Made by a program: the position numbers and the translations under genes. The notes below the pieces were generated by a model. It saw only the letters and a program-made list of their open reading frames with translations, did no database searches and was not told the origin of the DNA. A stretch of DNA of 64,000 bases from Paenibacillus sp. cl123 (GTDB taxonomy: Bacteria; Bacillota; Bacilli; Paenibacillales; NBRC-103111): NCBI RefSeq assembly GCF_900101595.1, contig NZ_FMYY01000018.1, positions 60,790 to 124,789 on the forward strand, read 5' to 3'. Below, piece by piece: positions 24,959-34,134 of this stretch (its first letter is position 1; each line of letters opens with the position of its first letter).

Positions 24959-24992
24959 GCTGTCCCTCTCCCTCCGGGTACGGATTGCGATT

Positions 24993-25373
24993 CTAGCGGC
25001 TTGAAACGACCGGATTGTGCGGCACCCCCGCATCCGTTTGATGTAAAGCTTGATCGTCTACAGCGATCACGATATGTCCTTTGGCCATTTCCTTGGCATA
25101 ATACTCGACAGCGGATTCCGAGAGTCCCAGGGACAGCAGCTTGTCCTTAAGCTCTGATCCCTTGCACTTGTACAGAGGAGTGGCGGTATGCGCCATCTTC
25201 TCTCCGACAAATCCTATCCGGCTCATGTATTGAGGGCGATTGAGGCCTGCTTCCTGAACGCCCTCATGAGCCAGAATTTGAATCTGATCGACTTCCCGGC
25301 CGGCCTGACGCAAATCGCTAACAGCTTTGCGCACTTCTTGCTCGCCGTTGGCTACAATAATCGAATGGAACAT
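24993..25373 (-). CDS. General stress protein 17M-like (YflT domain)
   Basis: A 126-residue cytoplasmic protein of the heat-induced stress protein YflT/GSP17M family. It has the typical start (SIIVANGEQEVRKAVSDLRQ) and helical core (LGLSESAVEYYAKEMAKGHIVIAVD), where SEAxxYxxExxxGxIxVxV is characteristic. B. subtilis YflT is a SigB-controlled general stress protein of unknown activity. ATG 25373 has GGAGG 9 nt upstream. It follows glgC by 52 nt, so it may be read from the glgC promoter; no SigB-type promoter is visible. A paralogue lies at 34135. Confidence 0.88.
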   Translation of the reverse strand: MFHSIIVANGEQEVRKAVSDLRQAGREVDQIQILAHEGVQEAGLNRPQYMSRIGFVGEKMAHTATPLYKCKGSELKDKLLSLGLSESAVEYYAKEMAKGHIVIAVDDQALHQTDAGVPHNPVVSSR

Positions 25374-25425
25374 GCTGTTACGCCTCCTTATATACTGCCG
25401 GCCGGAATTCAGCCGAGGTTGATGT

Positions 25426-26598
25426 TTATCGTACAGGTTCCAATTGAAATTGTCCGATAGGCATATAAATTTTCGGGATTTTATCCCCACGCTTGGCTAC
25501 CATCTCTCCATCGCCAACCACCGCTATCGTATTGCCTGACAAGGTGCCTACGGACGCCCCGTCCTCGATGACCGCGCCTTCGCCGATAATGGCGTTGCGG
25601 ATGAAGACATTGGAGCCGATCCGCGCCTTCGGCATCACGACGCAATTCCGCAGCACGCTTCCTTGTCCTACCACGGCGCCTGCAGATACGACCGAACGCT
25701 CCACTTGCCCGTATACCGTCGCCTCTCCCGCGACAAGAGCTTGATGCAGACGAGCCGTTCCCTGGATACGCGGCTGCTTGTCCTGCGTCTGGGCGGAAGA
25801 ATGCATCGGCCATGCTCCGCTATGGCAACGGAACTTGGGCTGGTCGCCGACAAGGTCCATGTGAGCTTCCCATAAGCTCTCCACGGTGCCGACGTCGCGC
25901 CAATAACCTTCGTACGAATAGGTTTGCACCCGGTCGCCCGCACGCAGCATAGCCGGGATCACATCCTTGCCAAAGTCATGGCTGGAGTCGGCTTGTCCGG
26001 CATCCTGCTCCAGCATCCGCTTCAAGTAAGACCACTTGAACACGTAAATGCCCATCGAAGCCAGGTTGCTTTGGGGATCTGCCGGTTTCTCGGCAAACTC
26101 TACCACTTGCCCGTCCGCATTGGTTTTCATAATGCCGAACCGGTGGGCTTCCTCCCAAGCGACGGGCGTCACCGCTATCGTCGCATCCGCCCCGGATTGC
26201 CGATGCCGTTCCAGAAGCTTGCGATAATCCATTTGATAAATATGGTCACCCGACAATACAAGAATATCTTCAGCATCCTGCTCCTGGAGATAAGCAAAGT
26301 TTTTATATACGGCATCCGCCGTTCCTGAATATACTCCGTCCTTGGGGGGGAGCAAGGTGATCCGGTTTGTCCAATTTTTGCCCGTTCCGATATGTTTATG
26401 CAAGGAAGAGGCCTGATATTGCGTCACGACCCCAATGGTCGATATTCCTGAGTTAGCACAATTGCTTAAGGCGAAATCAATGATTCGGTATTCTCCGCCA
26501 AAATGAACAGCAGGCTTCGCTTTGCTTTGCGTCAGCACGCCCAGCCTGCGTCCCTCGCCCCCAGCCAGCAAGATGGCCACACATGATTGGGACTGCAT
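25426..26598 (-). CDS. glgC: Glucose-1-phosphate adenylyltransferase GlgC
   Basis: A 390-residue enzyme making ADP-glucose from glucose-1-phosphate and ATP, the first committed step of glycogen synthesis. The nucleotide-binding N-terminus LLAGGEGRRLGVLTQSKAKP and the substrate region GTADAVYKNF, LSGDHIYQMDY and EFAEKP are present. The C-terminal third is a left-handed beta-helix (VVGQGSVLRNCVVMPKARIG). The usual partners glgD, glgA, glgP and glgB are absent here; instead stress genes follow. That may mean a stress-linked copy of glycogen or trehalose metabolism (inference). Confidence 0.95.
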   Translation of the reverse strand: MQSQSCVAILLAGGEGRRLGVLTQSKAKPAVHFGGEYRIIDFALSNCANSGISTIGVVTQYQASSLHKHIGTGKNWTNRITLLPPKDGVYSGTADAVYKNFAYLQEQDAEDILVLSGDHIYQMDYRKLLERHRQSGADATIAVTPVAWEEAHRFGIMKTNADGQVVEFAEKPADPQSNLASMGIYVFKWSYLKRMLEQDAGQADSSHDFGKDVIPAMLRAGDRVQTYSYEGYWRDVGTVESLWEAHMDLVGDQPKFRCHSGAWPMHSSAQTQDKQPRIQGTARLHQALVAGEATVYGQVERSVVSAGAVVGQGSVLRNCVVMPKARIGSNVFIRNAIIGEGAVIEDGASVGTLSGNTIAVVGDGEMVAKRGDKIPKIYMPIGQFQLEPVR

Positions 26599-26751
26599 AC
26601 TATCACCTTTGCCTCTCTATCGATATAATGAGGTAATTCACCCTTAGCGCTCGATAGTTATTTTTAACCATTACCCCCATAATTGAATCAAATAAAACGA
26701 AAGATATGACTCAGCGGCAAAAAATGTTTGCGTTTTCATCTCCTTAACCGC

Positions 26752-26790
26752 ACAAAAAAGCCCCGCCTGCCAAACGCAGCGTCGGGACCT
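26752..26790 (-). terminator. Terminator of the phosphorelay gene cluster
   Basis: On the minus strand CCCGACGCTGC-GTTT-GGCAGGCGGGGC is followed by TTTTTTG, just after the stop at 26806. Confidence 0.65.
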
Positions 26791-26805
26791 TCTTCCGTGC
26801 TTATG

Positions 26806-28002
26806 TTATTTGGCTATGCCCAGGTATTCCAGCTCCTCCAGCTCCTTGACCTGGATCGTAAACACGAACTCCGCTCCCTGCCTTTCGTTAACAGCCAGCT
26901 CTATCGTACCGCCCATCAACTGCACCAGATTTTTGCAGATAGCCAGTCCAAGACCGGTACCGCCATACTTGCGGGTCAGCGAAGAATCCACTTGGGAAAA
27001 CGGCTGAAACAGCAAGTCCCGCTTCTCCGGAGGAATCCCGATGCCCGTATCGGCGACATGGAACTCCAGCGACAGCCGGTCTGCATGGCGGCCCGCTTCA
27101 TGAACGGAGACATGAACGCCGCCGCGCTCCGTAAACTTGACCGCGTTGCCGATCAGATTGATCAATACTTGCCTCAGCCTGGACTCGTCGGCCACCAGCA
27201 CCTCCGGAATTTGCCGGTCGATGTCATAGGACAGCTCGAGCGATTTGCTGCGGCATTCCGCATGAAAGATCTCGAAGGTTTCGATCAGGCAATTTTGCAG
27301 ATGCACGGAATTTTCTTTCAGCTCCATCTTGCCCGATTCGATCTTCGTCAGATCCAGAATATCGTTAATAATATAAAGCAGCGCTGCGCCGCTGCGCCGG
27401 ATCGTGTCCGTATACTCCTGCTGCTCCCCGCTCAGCTCGGTTTCATTCAATAAATCGGCCATCGCGATGACGCCGTTCAGCGGAGTCCGGATTTCATGGC
27501 TCATCATCGCCAGGAAGTTGGACTTGGCCAGCGCCGCCTGCTCCGCCTCTTCCTTGGCCCGCTCCAGCTCGCGCGTCCGCTCGTTCAGAAGCTCTGTCTG
27601 CTGCTGCAGCCTTTTCTGCGCCAGATACATGCTCGCAAAGCCTTCGATCTTGGACTTCAGCGTGCGCGGGACGAAAGGCTTCACGATATAGTCGATCGCC
27701 CCCACCGAATAAGCCGTGAACGCCATGTCCTGTTCATCGGGAGCGGCAGTTACGAATATAATCGGAACCGTCTTGGTTCTCTCTCTGGATTTGATCCATT
27801 GCGCCGTCTCAAATCCGTCCATGCCCGGCATCTGAACGTCGAGTACAATCACGGCGAATTCATGCTTGAGCAGGCACCGGAGCGCCTCTTCGCCGGAGGT
27901 CGCCTTGACCAGATCATAATGATGATCCTCCAGCACGGCCTCAAGCGCCAGCAAGTTCTCGGGTTGATCGTCTACAAGCAGTATGCGGATCGTCTCGTCC
28001 AT
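26806..28002 (-). CDS. Histidine kinase with N-terminal receiver domain
   Basis: A 398-residue soluble protein. Residues 1-125 are a receiver with D11/D12, phospho-acceptor D55 and K109 (YIVKPF). A short coiled coil leads to a HisKA domain with H169 ([14 protein letters not shown]). The HATPase domain has [11 protein letters not shown] and [15 protein letters not shown]. There is no membrane segment or input domain besides the receiver, so its kinase activity is probably set by phosphorylation from another kinase. The ATG at 28002 is used because GAGGTGGGTGG precedes it. It lies 10 nt downstream of the methyltransferase gene, in the operon with the giant kinase and phosphatase. Confidence 0.9.
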   Translation of the reverse strand: MDETIRILLVDDQPENLLALEAVLEDHHYDLVKATSGEEALRCLLKHEFAVIVLDVQMPGMDGFETAQWIKSRERTKTVPIIFVTAAPDEQDMAFTAYSVGAIDYIVKPFVPRTLKSKIEGFASMYLAQKRLQQQTELLNERTRELERAKEEAEQAALAKSNFLAMMSHEIRTPLNGVIAMADLLNETELSGEQQEYTDTIRRSGAALLYIINDILDLTKIESGKMELKENSVHLQNCLIETFEIFHAECRSKSLELSYDIDRQIPEVLVADESRLRQVLINLIGNAVKFTERGGVHVSVHEAGRHADRLSLEFHVADTGIGIPPEKRDLLFQPFSQVDSSLTRKYGGTGLGLAICKNLVQLMGGTIELAVNERQGAEFVFTIQVKELEELEYLGIAK

Positions 28003-28012
28003 TCCACCCACC

Positions 28013-28939
28013 TCATCTATGCTTCCGATAAATTTTTTCCTGGGGATCGATCGCCTCATAACTTTCCGCATGTCCCGTGAAAGCGATGGATTCCTTATGT
28101 CCGAGCACCAGTACGCCCGAACTGCTCAAGCTATCATAGAAAAGATTATGCACTTGATTCTGCAGCATGTTGTCGAAGTAGATCAGCACATTCCGGCAGA
28201 AAATAACGTGGAACTCATTAAATGATCGGTCTGTTACAAGATTATGCTGAGCGAACACGATTTTTTCCCGCAAAAAGGGATGGAATGTTGCCATCTCTCC
28301 CGAAGCCAGATAATAACGGGAGAAAGCGTCCTTTCCTCCGGCATGCATATAATTTTTCGTGTATTCCTGCATCTTCTTCAGCGGATAGGCCCCGCGCTCG
28401 GCCACCTGAAGCACTTCTTCGTTGATGTCGGTGGCGTAGACGCGCGCTTTGTCATACAAACCTTCTTCATACATCAGGATAGCCATCGAATATACTTCTT
28501 CTCCCGTCGAGCAGCCGGCATGCCAGATGCGGATGGCGGGCAGCTGCCGAAGCAGCGGCACCACCCGCTCGCGGAAGGCGGCGAACAGCGAAGGGTCTCT
28601 GAACATCTCCGTCACGTGAATGACCAGATCGCCGAGCAGGCGCTCCATGCAGGCCCGGTCATGCAGGACTCTTTCCTGCAGAGCGGAGACGGTCGGCAGC
28701 TTCTCCGCATGCACCCGATGCCAGATTCGGCGCCGGACGGACGGGAACGCATAATTGCGGAAGTCGTAGCCATACATCCGGTACAGCCCCTCCAGGAGCA
28801 AAATAATCTCGATTCGCTCCCGCTCCTCCTCTTCCTTGCTGAGGCTCTCTTCCTTGCTCTGAATATATACGTCGCTCATTCGGCGCAGCGAGTCCAGCTC
28901 GGGCAGCTTTCCCAGCGAGTCCCTGTCACTCATTTGCAT
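28013..28939 (-). CDS. CheR-type methyltransferase (RsbM-like)
   Basis: A 308-residue S-adenosylmethionine-dependent glutamate methyltransferase of the CheR family. An N-terminal helical domain ([20 protein letters not shown]) is followed by the SAM-binding motif [18 protein letters not shown], then [11 protein letters not shown] and [14 protein letters not shown]. No chemoreceptor gene is nearby; it overlaps the giant hybrid kinase. In Bacillus cereus the similarly placed RsbM methylates the hybrid kinase RsbK and lowers SigB activation, so the same role is proposed. The start at 28939 has GAGGG 7 nt upstream; 28933 (ATGA overlap) is an alternative. Confidence 0.9.
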   Translation of the reverse strand: MQMSDRDSLGKLPELDSLRRMSDVYIQSKEESLSKEEEERERIEIILLLEGLYRMYGYDFRNYAFPSVRRRIWHRVHAEKLPTVSALQERVLHDRACMERLLGDLVIHVTEMFRDPSLFAAFRERVVPLLRQLPAIRIWHAGCSTGEEVYSMAILMYEEGLYDKARVYATDINEEVLQVAERGAYPLKKMQEYTKNYMHAGGKDAFSRYYLASGEMATFHPFLREKIVFAQHNLVTDRSFNEFHVIFCRNVLIYFDNMLQNQVHNLFYDSLSSSGVLVLGHKESIAFTGHAESYEAIDPQEKIYRKHR

Positions 28940-31900
28940 AACCACACCCTCATGAGCGAAAGCAGTTGCTCCGTATGGATCGGCTTGGTGATATAGTCGG
29001 AAGCTCCTGCCTGTATACACTTCTCGCGGTCATCCTTCATCGCCTTCGCCGTCAAGGCGATGATCGGCAGACGGTCGAATCGTTCGTCCGCCCGGATCGT
29101 CCGCATCGCCTCGTACCCGTCCATTTCGGGCATCATAATATCCATCAGCACGAGATCGAAGTCCGGCTCGCGCTCCAGCTGCGCCAGCGCCTGCTTGCCC
29201 GTCTCGGCAAAAGCGACCTCCATGTCCAGTCCCTCGAGCAGGTTGGACAGAGCGAATACATTGCGGATATCGTCGTCGACCAGCAGCACCTTTCTGCCGG
29301 AGAACACCGCTTCGATGCTGTGCAGCTTCTGCAGCACCCGCTGCTTTTCTTCCGGCAGCTTCGTTTCGATCCGGTGCAGGAACAGCGACGTTTCGTCCAG
29401 CAGCCGCTCCGGAGATTTGACATCCTTGATAATGATCGACTCGGCGTATTTCTTGAGCCGCATCTGATCGCGTTTATCCAGCGTCTTGCCCGTGTACAAT
29501 ATGATCGGGATGCGGCGCAGCGCCTCGTCGGCCTTGATCCGGTCGAGGACTTCATACAGCGCCAGATCCGAATGCCCGTAATCGATCACCATACAATCGT
29601 AAGGCTGCGCCTTAAGCTGCCTGAGCGCTTCGCTTTCGTCCGACAGGGCGGTGATGCTGACATCGTCATGAGAGATCAGCTCGACCAGCCCGCTGTTACC
29701 CGTCTCTTCGGATTGAAGAATCAGCAGGGTGCGAAGATCGCGGTTTAGGAACGACTGGATATGCGCGAACGCCTGCTCCAGCTGCTCCTTGCCCGAAGGT
29801 TTCCTCAGCCAAGCGATCGCTCCCATCGACAGCCCCTGCTGAATCTCGTCCACGACCGAGATGACATGCACCGGAATATGCCGGGTAGCCGAGTCGCCCT
29901 TCAACTGAACAAGCACCGACCAGCCGTCGATCACCGGCAGCTGAATATCCAGCAGGATCGCGTCCGGCACATGTCTTCTTGCCAGCTGGAGGCCCGTATC
30001 GCCCTGCAGCGCCACGATCGACTTGAAGCCGCGGTTGCGGGCCATATCGAGCAGAATCGCAGCGAACTGCACATCATCCTCGATGATCAGCAGGACACGG
30101 TCCCCCGGCTCGATGCGGTCCCGATCATCTATCAAGGTTCCCAGCAGCGGGCTGTCAACGATTTTCCCCGCGCTCGGATAAGCCTGGACTTCGACTGCTT
30201 CCTTCACCTTTGAGACGGGGTAGGCTGAAGCTTTGAGCTTGATATCCGCTGCTGGAGCCGCTTCACGCACGGCATTCTCCAGCTCCAGCTCCTGCGGGAT
30301 ATACAGCGTGAAGCAGCTGCCCTTCCCCTCTTCGCTGCGAAGCCCAATCTCACCATGAATCAGCGCGGCAAATTGTTTGCTGATCGACAGGCCCAGACCC
30401 GTGCCGCCGTACTTGCGGCTGGTTGTGCCGTCGGCTTGCTGGAACGCTTCGAAGATCAGCTCCTGCTTATCCGGCGATATGCCGATTCCCGTATCCTCCA
30501 CATCGAAGGCTATCATGGAGCCGCGCCCTTTGTCTCCGCCCGCGTGCGGGCGGATCGTTACCGTGACGCTTCCTTTTGAAGTAAACTTCAAGGCGTTGGA
30601 CAGCAGGTTCTTGAGAATTTGCTGAAGCCGCCCGTAATCCGTTTCGATCCGGTCCGGCACGCTTTCCTGTACACGAATATCGAAGTCGAGCCCCTTCGTC
30701 CGGGCAAGCGGCTTGAAGGTTTTGTCGATCGAATCGACGATATCGTGGATCATCACCGTCTCGGGATGAACATCCATCCGTCCGGATTCGACCTTGGCCA
30801 GATCCAGTACATCATCGATCAGCTTGAGCAGATCGCAGCCGGACGAATAGATCGTCTCCGCATATTCGACCTGCTTGTCGCTCAGGTTGCGGTCCTTGTT
30901 CTCCTTAAGCAGCTGGGACAAGATCAACAAGCTGTTCAGCGGAGTCCGCAGCTCATGCGACATATTCGCCAGAAACTCCGTTTTGTAGCGGGAAGCCAGC
31001 GCAAGCTCAAGCGCCTGCTCCTCGAGCGACTGGTTGACAAGCTCGACCTGACGGTTAACCTCCTCCGTCGCCGTCACCTGCTCCTCCAGCTCAGCCGATT
31101 TGCGCATCAGCGCGTCATTGGTCTGCTCCAGCTCCTCCTGCTGACGCTGCAGCAGCTCCTCAGACGCCTGCAGCGCCTTCGTCTGCTCCTCGAGTCTCTC
31201 GTTGGACGCCTTAAGTTCATCCTGTTGCGACAGCAGCTCCTCCGACTGGGTTTGCAGCTCATCAGTCAACGCCTGATGGATGCGCAGCAGCTCCTCGATC
31301 TTAAGTCTGCTCTGCAGCATATTGAGCAGCACGCCTACGCGCTCCGACACTTCAGCGATCAGCTTCAGCTCCAGCTCCGAATTTTCCCTGAAGCCTACCA
31401 GCTCAAACACGGCGATAACCTCGTCTTCATACACGACAGGCTGGACGATCACGTTCATCGGCTCCATGCCGCCGTAGGAAGAACGAATCTCCCCATATTC
31501 GCCTGCATGGCCGGTGATCCGGATCTGTCTGCCGTCCTTGGCCGCCTGTCCGACAAGCCCTTGGCCAATACTCACCTCCCGGACAGCTTCGCTGTCTCCG
31601 GCCGCATATGAGCCGGCAAGCTGCAGCGACTTCTCCCTCATCGCGTCAGTATTCACCACATAGAAGGCTCCGCTGTAGGCCTGAAGCACGCGGGCCAGCT
31701 GACTGATGAAGCCTTCGGCAAGCTTCTCGACCCGAGTGCTCTCCTGAAGATTGCCATACAAATTGACAGCTTCCGTCTGCAGCCACAGCATATCTTCATT
31801 CAGCTTGTTCAGCTCCCGCTCCTTAAGCGCAGACTGCTCCAGATCATCGGCCAGCTGATTGAACATCCGGGCGACCTGGCCGAACTCGTCAGTCGATACG

Positions 31901-32610
31901 ACGGGGATCCGGAACGAGCTTTCTCCCCACTTGGCATTGCTGAAGCTCGTAATCATCGTGGTCAGCACGCCAATCCCTCTGCTCATGCTGTGCACGATCC
32001 AATACATGATGCCAGCACCGATAAGAAGACCGAACAAGGTCAATATCCCCGTCATGTTGAACGTTTGCTTGTTCACGTTCAGCGTCGAGCTGACTTCCGC
32101 GTCCATGAACTGCTCCTGGAGCTGATTGAATTCGGCCATGGACTGCATCAGGTCATCCCTCAGCCTGGAGCCTTCACCGTTGCGCAGATCGATCGCCTGC
32201 TGCTTTTTTCCTTCCTGATACATCTGGATCGTCTGTTCCGTATAGACCACATAAGCATCCGTCCGCGCCTGGAGAGTATCGACCATGGAACGCTCGGTCG
32301 CATCCAGCGGAAGGGAGTCGATCTCCTGCAGCTTCTTCTTGACCGAAGCACCCAGCGCCCTCATCCGCTCCATCGTAATGCGGCTCGCCGCTTCGTCCGT
32401 GACCAGCAGCAAATTCCCCAGCGCCTGGGCCAGCTCATACGTATCCTTGCGCATCTGCATGCTCAGTTTGACCTTCTCGTAACGATTCCCGTAAATTTCC
32501 TTAATGCTATTATCCGTACTGGTGAGACGGTTGATTCCAATGCCAGCAAGTGTAAATAAAATGACGAGCAGAATCCCGAAGCCCAGCAGAAGTTTCGCTT
32601 TCATTTTCAT
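28930..32610 (-). CDS. Giant hybrid sensor kinase with three receivers (RsbK-like)
   Basis: A 1226-residue membrane kinase. Order: membrane helix 7-26; extracellular four-helix/CHASE3-like sensor 30-183; helix 187-208; HAMP to about 263; GAF about 290-430; long coiled coil 435-540; HisKA with H552 (LANMSHELRTPLNS); HATPase ([30 protein letters not shown]); then three receivers at about 858-975, 985-1100 and 1110-1226. Receiver 2 keeps the acceptor Asp (MVIDYG) but lacks the acidic pair, so it may be inactive. Layout and neighbours (CheR-type methylase, receiver-PP2C) match RsbK of B. cereus, the kinase feeding SigB. The signal is unknown. Confidence 0.92.
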   Translation of the reverse strand: MKMKAKLLLGFGILLVILFTLAGIGINRLTSTDNSIKEIYGNRYEKVKLSMQMRKDTYELAQALGNLLLVTDEAASRITMERMRALGASVKKKLQEIDSLPLDATERSMVDTLQARTDAYVVYTEQTIQMYQEGKKQQAIDLRNGEGSRLRDDLMQSMAEFNQLQEQFMDAEVSSTLNVNKQTFNMTGILTLFGLLIGAGIMYWIVHSMSRGIGVLTTMITSFSNAKWGESSFRIPVVSTDEFGQVARMFNQLADDLEQSALKERELNKLNEDMLWLQTEAVNLYGNLQESTRVEKLAEGFISQLARVLQAYSGAFYVVNTDAMREKSLQLAGSYAAGDSEAVREVSIGQGLVGQAAKDGRQIRITGHAGEYGEIRSSYGGMEPMNVIVQPVVYEDEVIAVFELVGFRENSELELKLIAEVSERVGVLLNMLQSRLKIEELLRIHQALTDELQTQSEELLSQQDELKASNERLEEQTKALQASEELLQRQQEELEQTNDALMRKSAELEEQVTATEEVNRQVELVNQSLEEQALELALASRYKTEFLANMSHELRTPLNSLLILSQLLKENKDRNLSDKQVEYAETIYSSGCDLLKLIDDVLDLAKVESGRMDVHPETVMIHDIVDSIDKTFKPLARTKGLDFDIRVQESVPDRIETDYGRLQQILKNLLSNALKFTSKGSVTVTIRPHAGGDKGRGSMIAFDVEDTGIGISPDKQELIFEAFQQADGTTSRKYGGTGLGLSISKQFAALIHGEIGLRSEEGKGSCFTLYIPQELELENAVREAAPAADIKLKASAYPVSKVKEAVEVQAYPSAGKIVDSPLLGTLIDDRDRIEPGDRVLLIIEDDVQFAAILLDMARNRGFKSIVALQGDTGLQLARRHVPDAILLDIQLPVIDGWSVLVQLKGDSATRHIPVHVISVVDEIQQGLSMGAIAWLRKPSGKEQLEQAFAHIQSFLNRDLRTLLILQSEETGNSGLVELISHDDVSITALSDESEALRQLKAQPYDCMVIDYGHSDLALYEVLDRIKADEALRRIPIILYTGKTLDKRDQMRLKKYAESIIIKDVKSPERLLDETSLFLHRIETKLPEEKQRVLQKLHSIEAVFSGRKVLLVDDDIRNVFALSNLLEGLDMEVAFAETGKQALAQLEREPDFDLVLMDIMMPEMDGYEAMRTIRADERFDRLPIIALTAKAMKDDREKCIQAGASDYITKPIHTEQLLSLMRVWLCK

Positions 32611-32671
32611 TCTTCGTTACCCATCCTCATCCCCAGCCCCGTGGCCTTTTTATCCTGCATGTTGACACTCT

Positions 32672-33829
32672 TCAGAACGCTGTGACCAATACCAGGCAGA
32701 TATCGTCCTTGCGCGCCTCCAGAATGTCCGCCGGCAGCACCTGCTGCACCAGATGCTCCGGGCACTGCCCTTCAATCACGTGAGCATGCAAGCAGTCGCG
32801 GAGCACGTCCGCCTCCGAGCTTTCATCCGGATAATCGGGCGGAAGCGGGAGCTCCTCCAGCAGTCCGTCCGTATATAACACGATGCGAATCGGCTGCTCG
32901 TAAGCGTAAACGCATTTGACGATATCCATCTGATCAAAAAAACCGACCGCGCAGCTGCCCTGGTCCAGCGCTACCGGCTCCTTCCCCTCCTCAAACAGAA
33001 AACCGGGAGGATGGCCGGCATTGACATATTCGATCGTCCGCTTGTGCGTATCGATCAGCAAATAAATGGCCGTAAAATAATAACTGACGCTCTCGCTCTT
33101 CTGGTTCAATTGATTCATATAACGGTTAAGCTCGGTTATAACGAACTCCGGCGATACAAATCTCGTAATCGTGTCCTGCATTACTGAGGAGATAAACATG
33201 CAGACAAGCGAAGAGGAGATGCCGTGTCCCATAATATCCAGGATGATGGCGCCGTAGCGATGCTCGTCGATCCGGTACCAGGCGTAGAAGTCGCCTGCCA
33301 GCTCGGAAGAGGGATAATAAGCCGCCCCGATCGACAGATTCTCCTGGACCAGCGGCAAGCTGAGAACACTTCCCTGAACTTGTCTGGCGAGCTCCAGCTC
33401 GCTGTTGATCCGCGCCTCATTCTCCTTGTGCCAGTCCTTCTCGAATTTGAGGCGGAGAGCCACTCGGATGCGCGCGATCAGCTCCACCTTATTGACCGGC
33501 TTCATGACATAATCGATCGCCCCGGCATCCAGCGCTTCCGCAAGCTTGTTGGAATCCCCGAGAGCCGTCACGATAATGACGGGAATATCCTTCATACGCT
33601 CATCCCCCTGGATGATGCGGCATGCTTCTATCCCGTCCATCTCCGGCATCATCATATCCATGAGGATCAGATCGACGGGGATTTTCCCCTCTTCGGCATG
33701 ACCGTTCAGCCGCTTAAGCAGGTCGATCGCCGAAGATTCCTTCCAGAAGGAGCTGTATCCGGCGCTTTTTAATATTTTCTCGATGACGATAATATTGACC
33801 GGATTGTCATCCACAATCGCGATGTTCAT
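32672..33829 (-). CDS. Receiver-PP2C phosphatase (RsbY/RsbU-like)
   Basis: A 385-residue protein. Residues 1-120 are a receiver with D7/D8 and acceptor D58 (LILMDMMMPEMDG). A linker helix leads to a SpoIIE/RsbU-type PP2C phosphatase with metal-binding motifs (ELAGDFYAWYRI, DIMGHGISSSLV, NAGHPPGF, and DDICLVLV near the end). Such proteins dephosphorylate RsbV and so free SigB. Phosphorylation of the receiver by the hybrid kinase downstream would switch it on, as RsbY does in B. cereus. The ATG at 33829 with AGGAG upstream is preferred over 33856. A sigmaA-like promoter (GTTACA, 18 nt, TATAAT) lies upstream. Confidence 0.93.
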   Translation of the reverse strand: MNIAIVDDNPVNIIVIEKILKSAGYSSFWKESSAIDLLKRLNGHAEEGKIPVDLILMDMMMPEMDGIEACRIIQGDERMKDIPVIIVTALGDSNKLAEALDAGAIDYVMKPVNKVELIARIRVALRLKFEKDWHKENEARINSELELARQVQGSVLSLPLVQENLSIGAAYYPSSELAGDFYAWYRIDEHRYGAIILDIMGHGISSSLVCMFISSVMQDTITRFVSPEFVITELNRYMNQLNQKSESVSYYFTAIYLLIDTHKRTIEYVNAGHPPGFLFEEGKEPVALDQGSCAVGFFDQMDIVKCVYAYEQPIRIVLYTDGLLEELPLPPDYPDESSEADVLRDCLHAHVIEGQCPEHLVQQVLPADILEARKDDICLVLVTAF

Positions 33830-33985
33830 GTCCTGTCGCTCCTTAGCCTGATTCAATGCCGATCTATGTCTTGGCTGCGTTCGAAGTTTCCTAAGACCCC
33901 ATAATATTGTCCCGATCTTTTCATTATAGCGAAGTTTCTACTATTATGTAACCGTAAAGCCGTGATTTTGAAACACCAAAATGCT

Positions 33986-34011
33986 GATTCAACGCAGATT
34001 GCAGCGGGTAA
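33986..34011 (+). promoter_or_regulatory. SigB-type promoter of the second GSP17M-like gene
   Basis: GATTCA (33986-33991), 14 nt, GGGTAA (34006-34011). Confidence 0.75.
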
Positions 34012-34037
34012 GAATGGACAAGCAGGCCGGTTCCAGC

Positions 34038-34107
34038 GGCCGCACCGCTTCATGCCGCTTTAGGGCCCCCATTCACCCCTGACGCCTGGCCTTGGCATGA
34101 AGCGGCC
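34038..34107 (+). other. Large 5' leader hairpin before a stress gene
   Basis: GCTTCATGCC (34047-34056) pairs with GGCATGAAGC (34094-34103); flanking GGCC and GGCC extend the stem. It lies downstream of the SigB-type promoter and ends about 13 nt before the ribosome site GGGAGGG. There is no T-tract. Confidence 0.55.
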
Positions 34108-34134
34108 ATTTATATTAACGGGAGGGAATGTGCC

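Larger units (their letters stand above)
33830..34134. other. Divergent promoter region
   Basis: This 305-nt gap holds a sigmaA-like promoter for the leftward phosphatase operon (minus strand GTTACA, 18 nt, TATAAT, around 33922-33951). For the rightward stress gene it holds a SigB-type promoter and a large hairpin, listed separately. Confidence 0.55.

Noticed and set aside
26671..26689. GATTCA ... GGGTAA pair upstream of glgC
   Set aside because: The boxes are only 7 nt apart, compared with 14 in all accepted sites, so a SigB promoter is not credible.
33940..33990. GTTTCA upstream of the phosphatase operon on the minus strand
   Set aside because: At 14 nt the -10 would read CGGTTA, not GGGTAA. 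A sigmaA-like promoter nearby explains the operon better.
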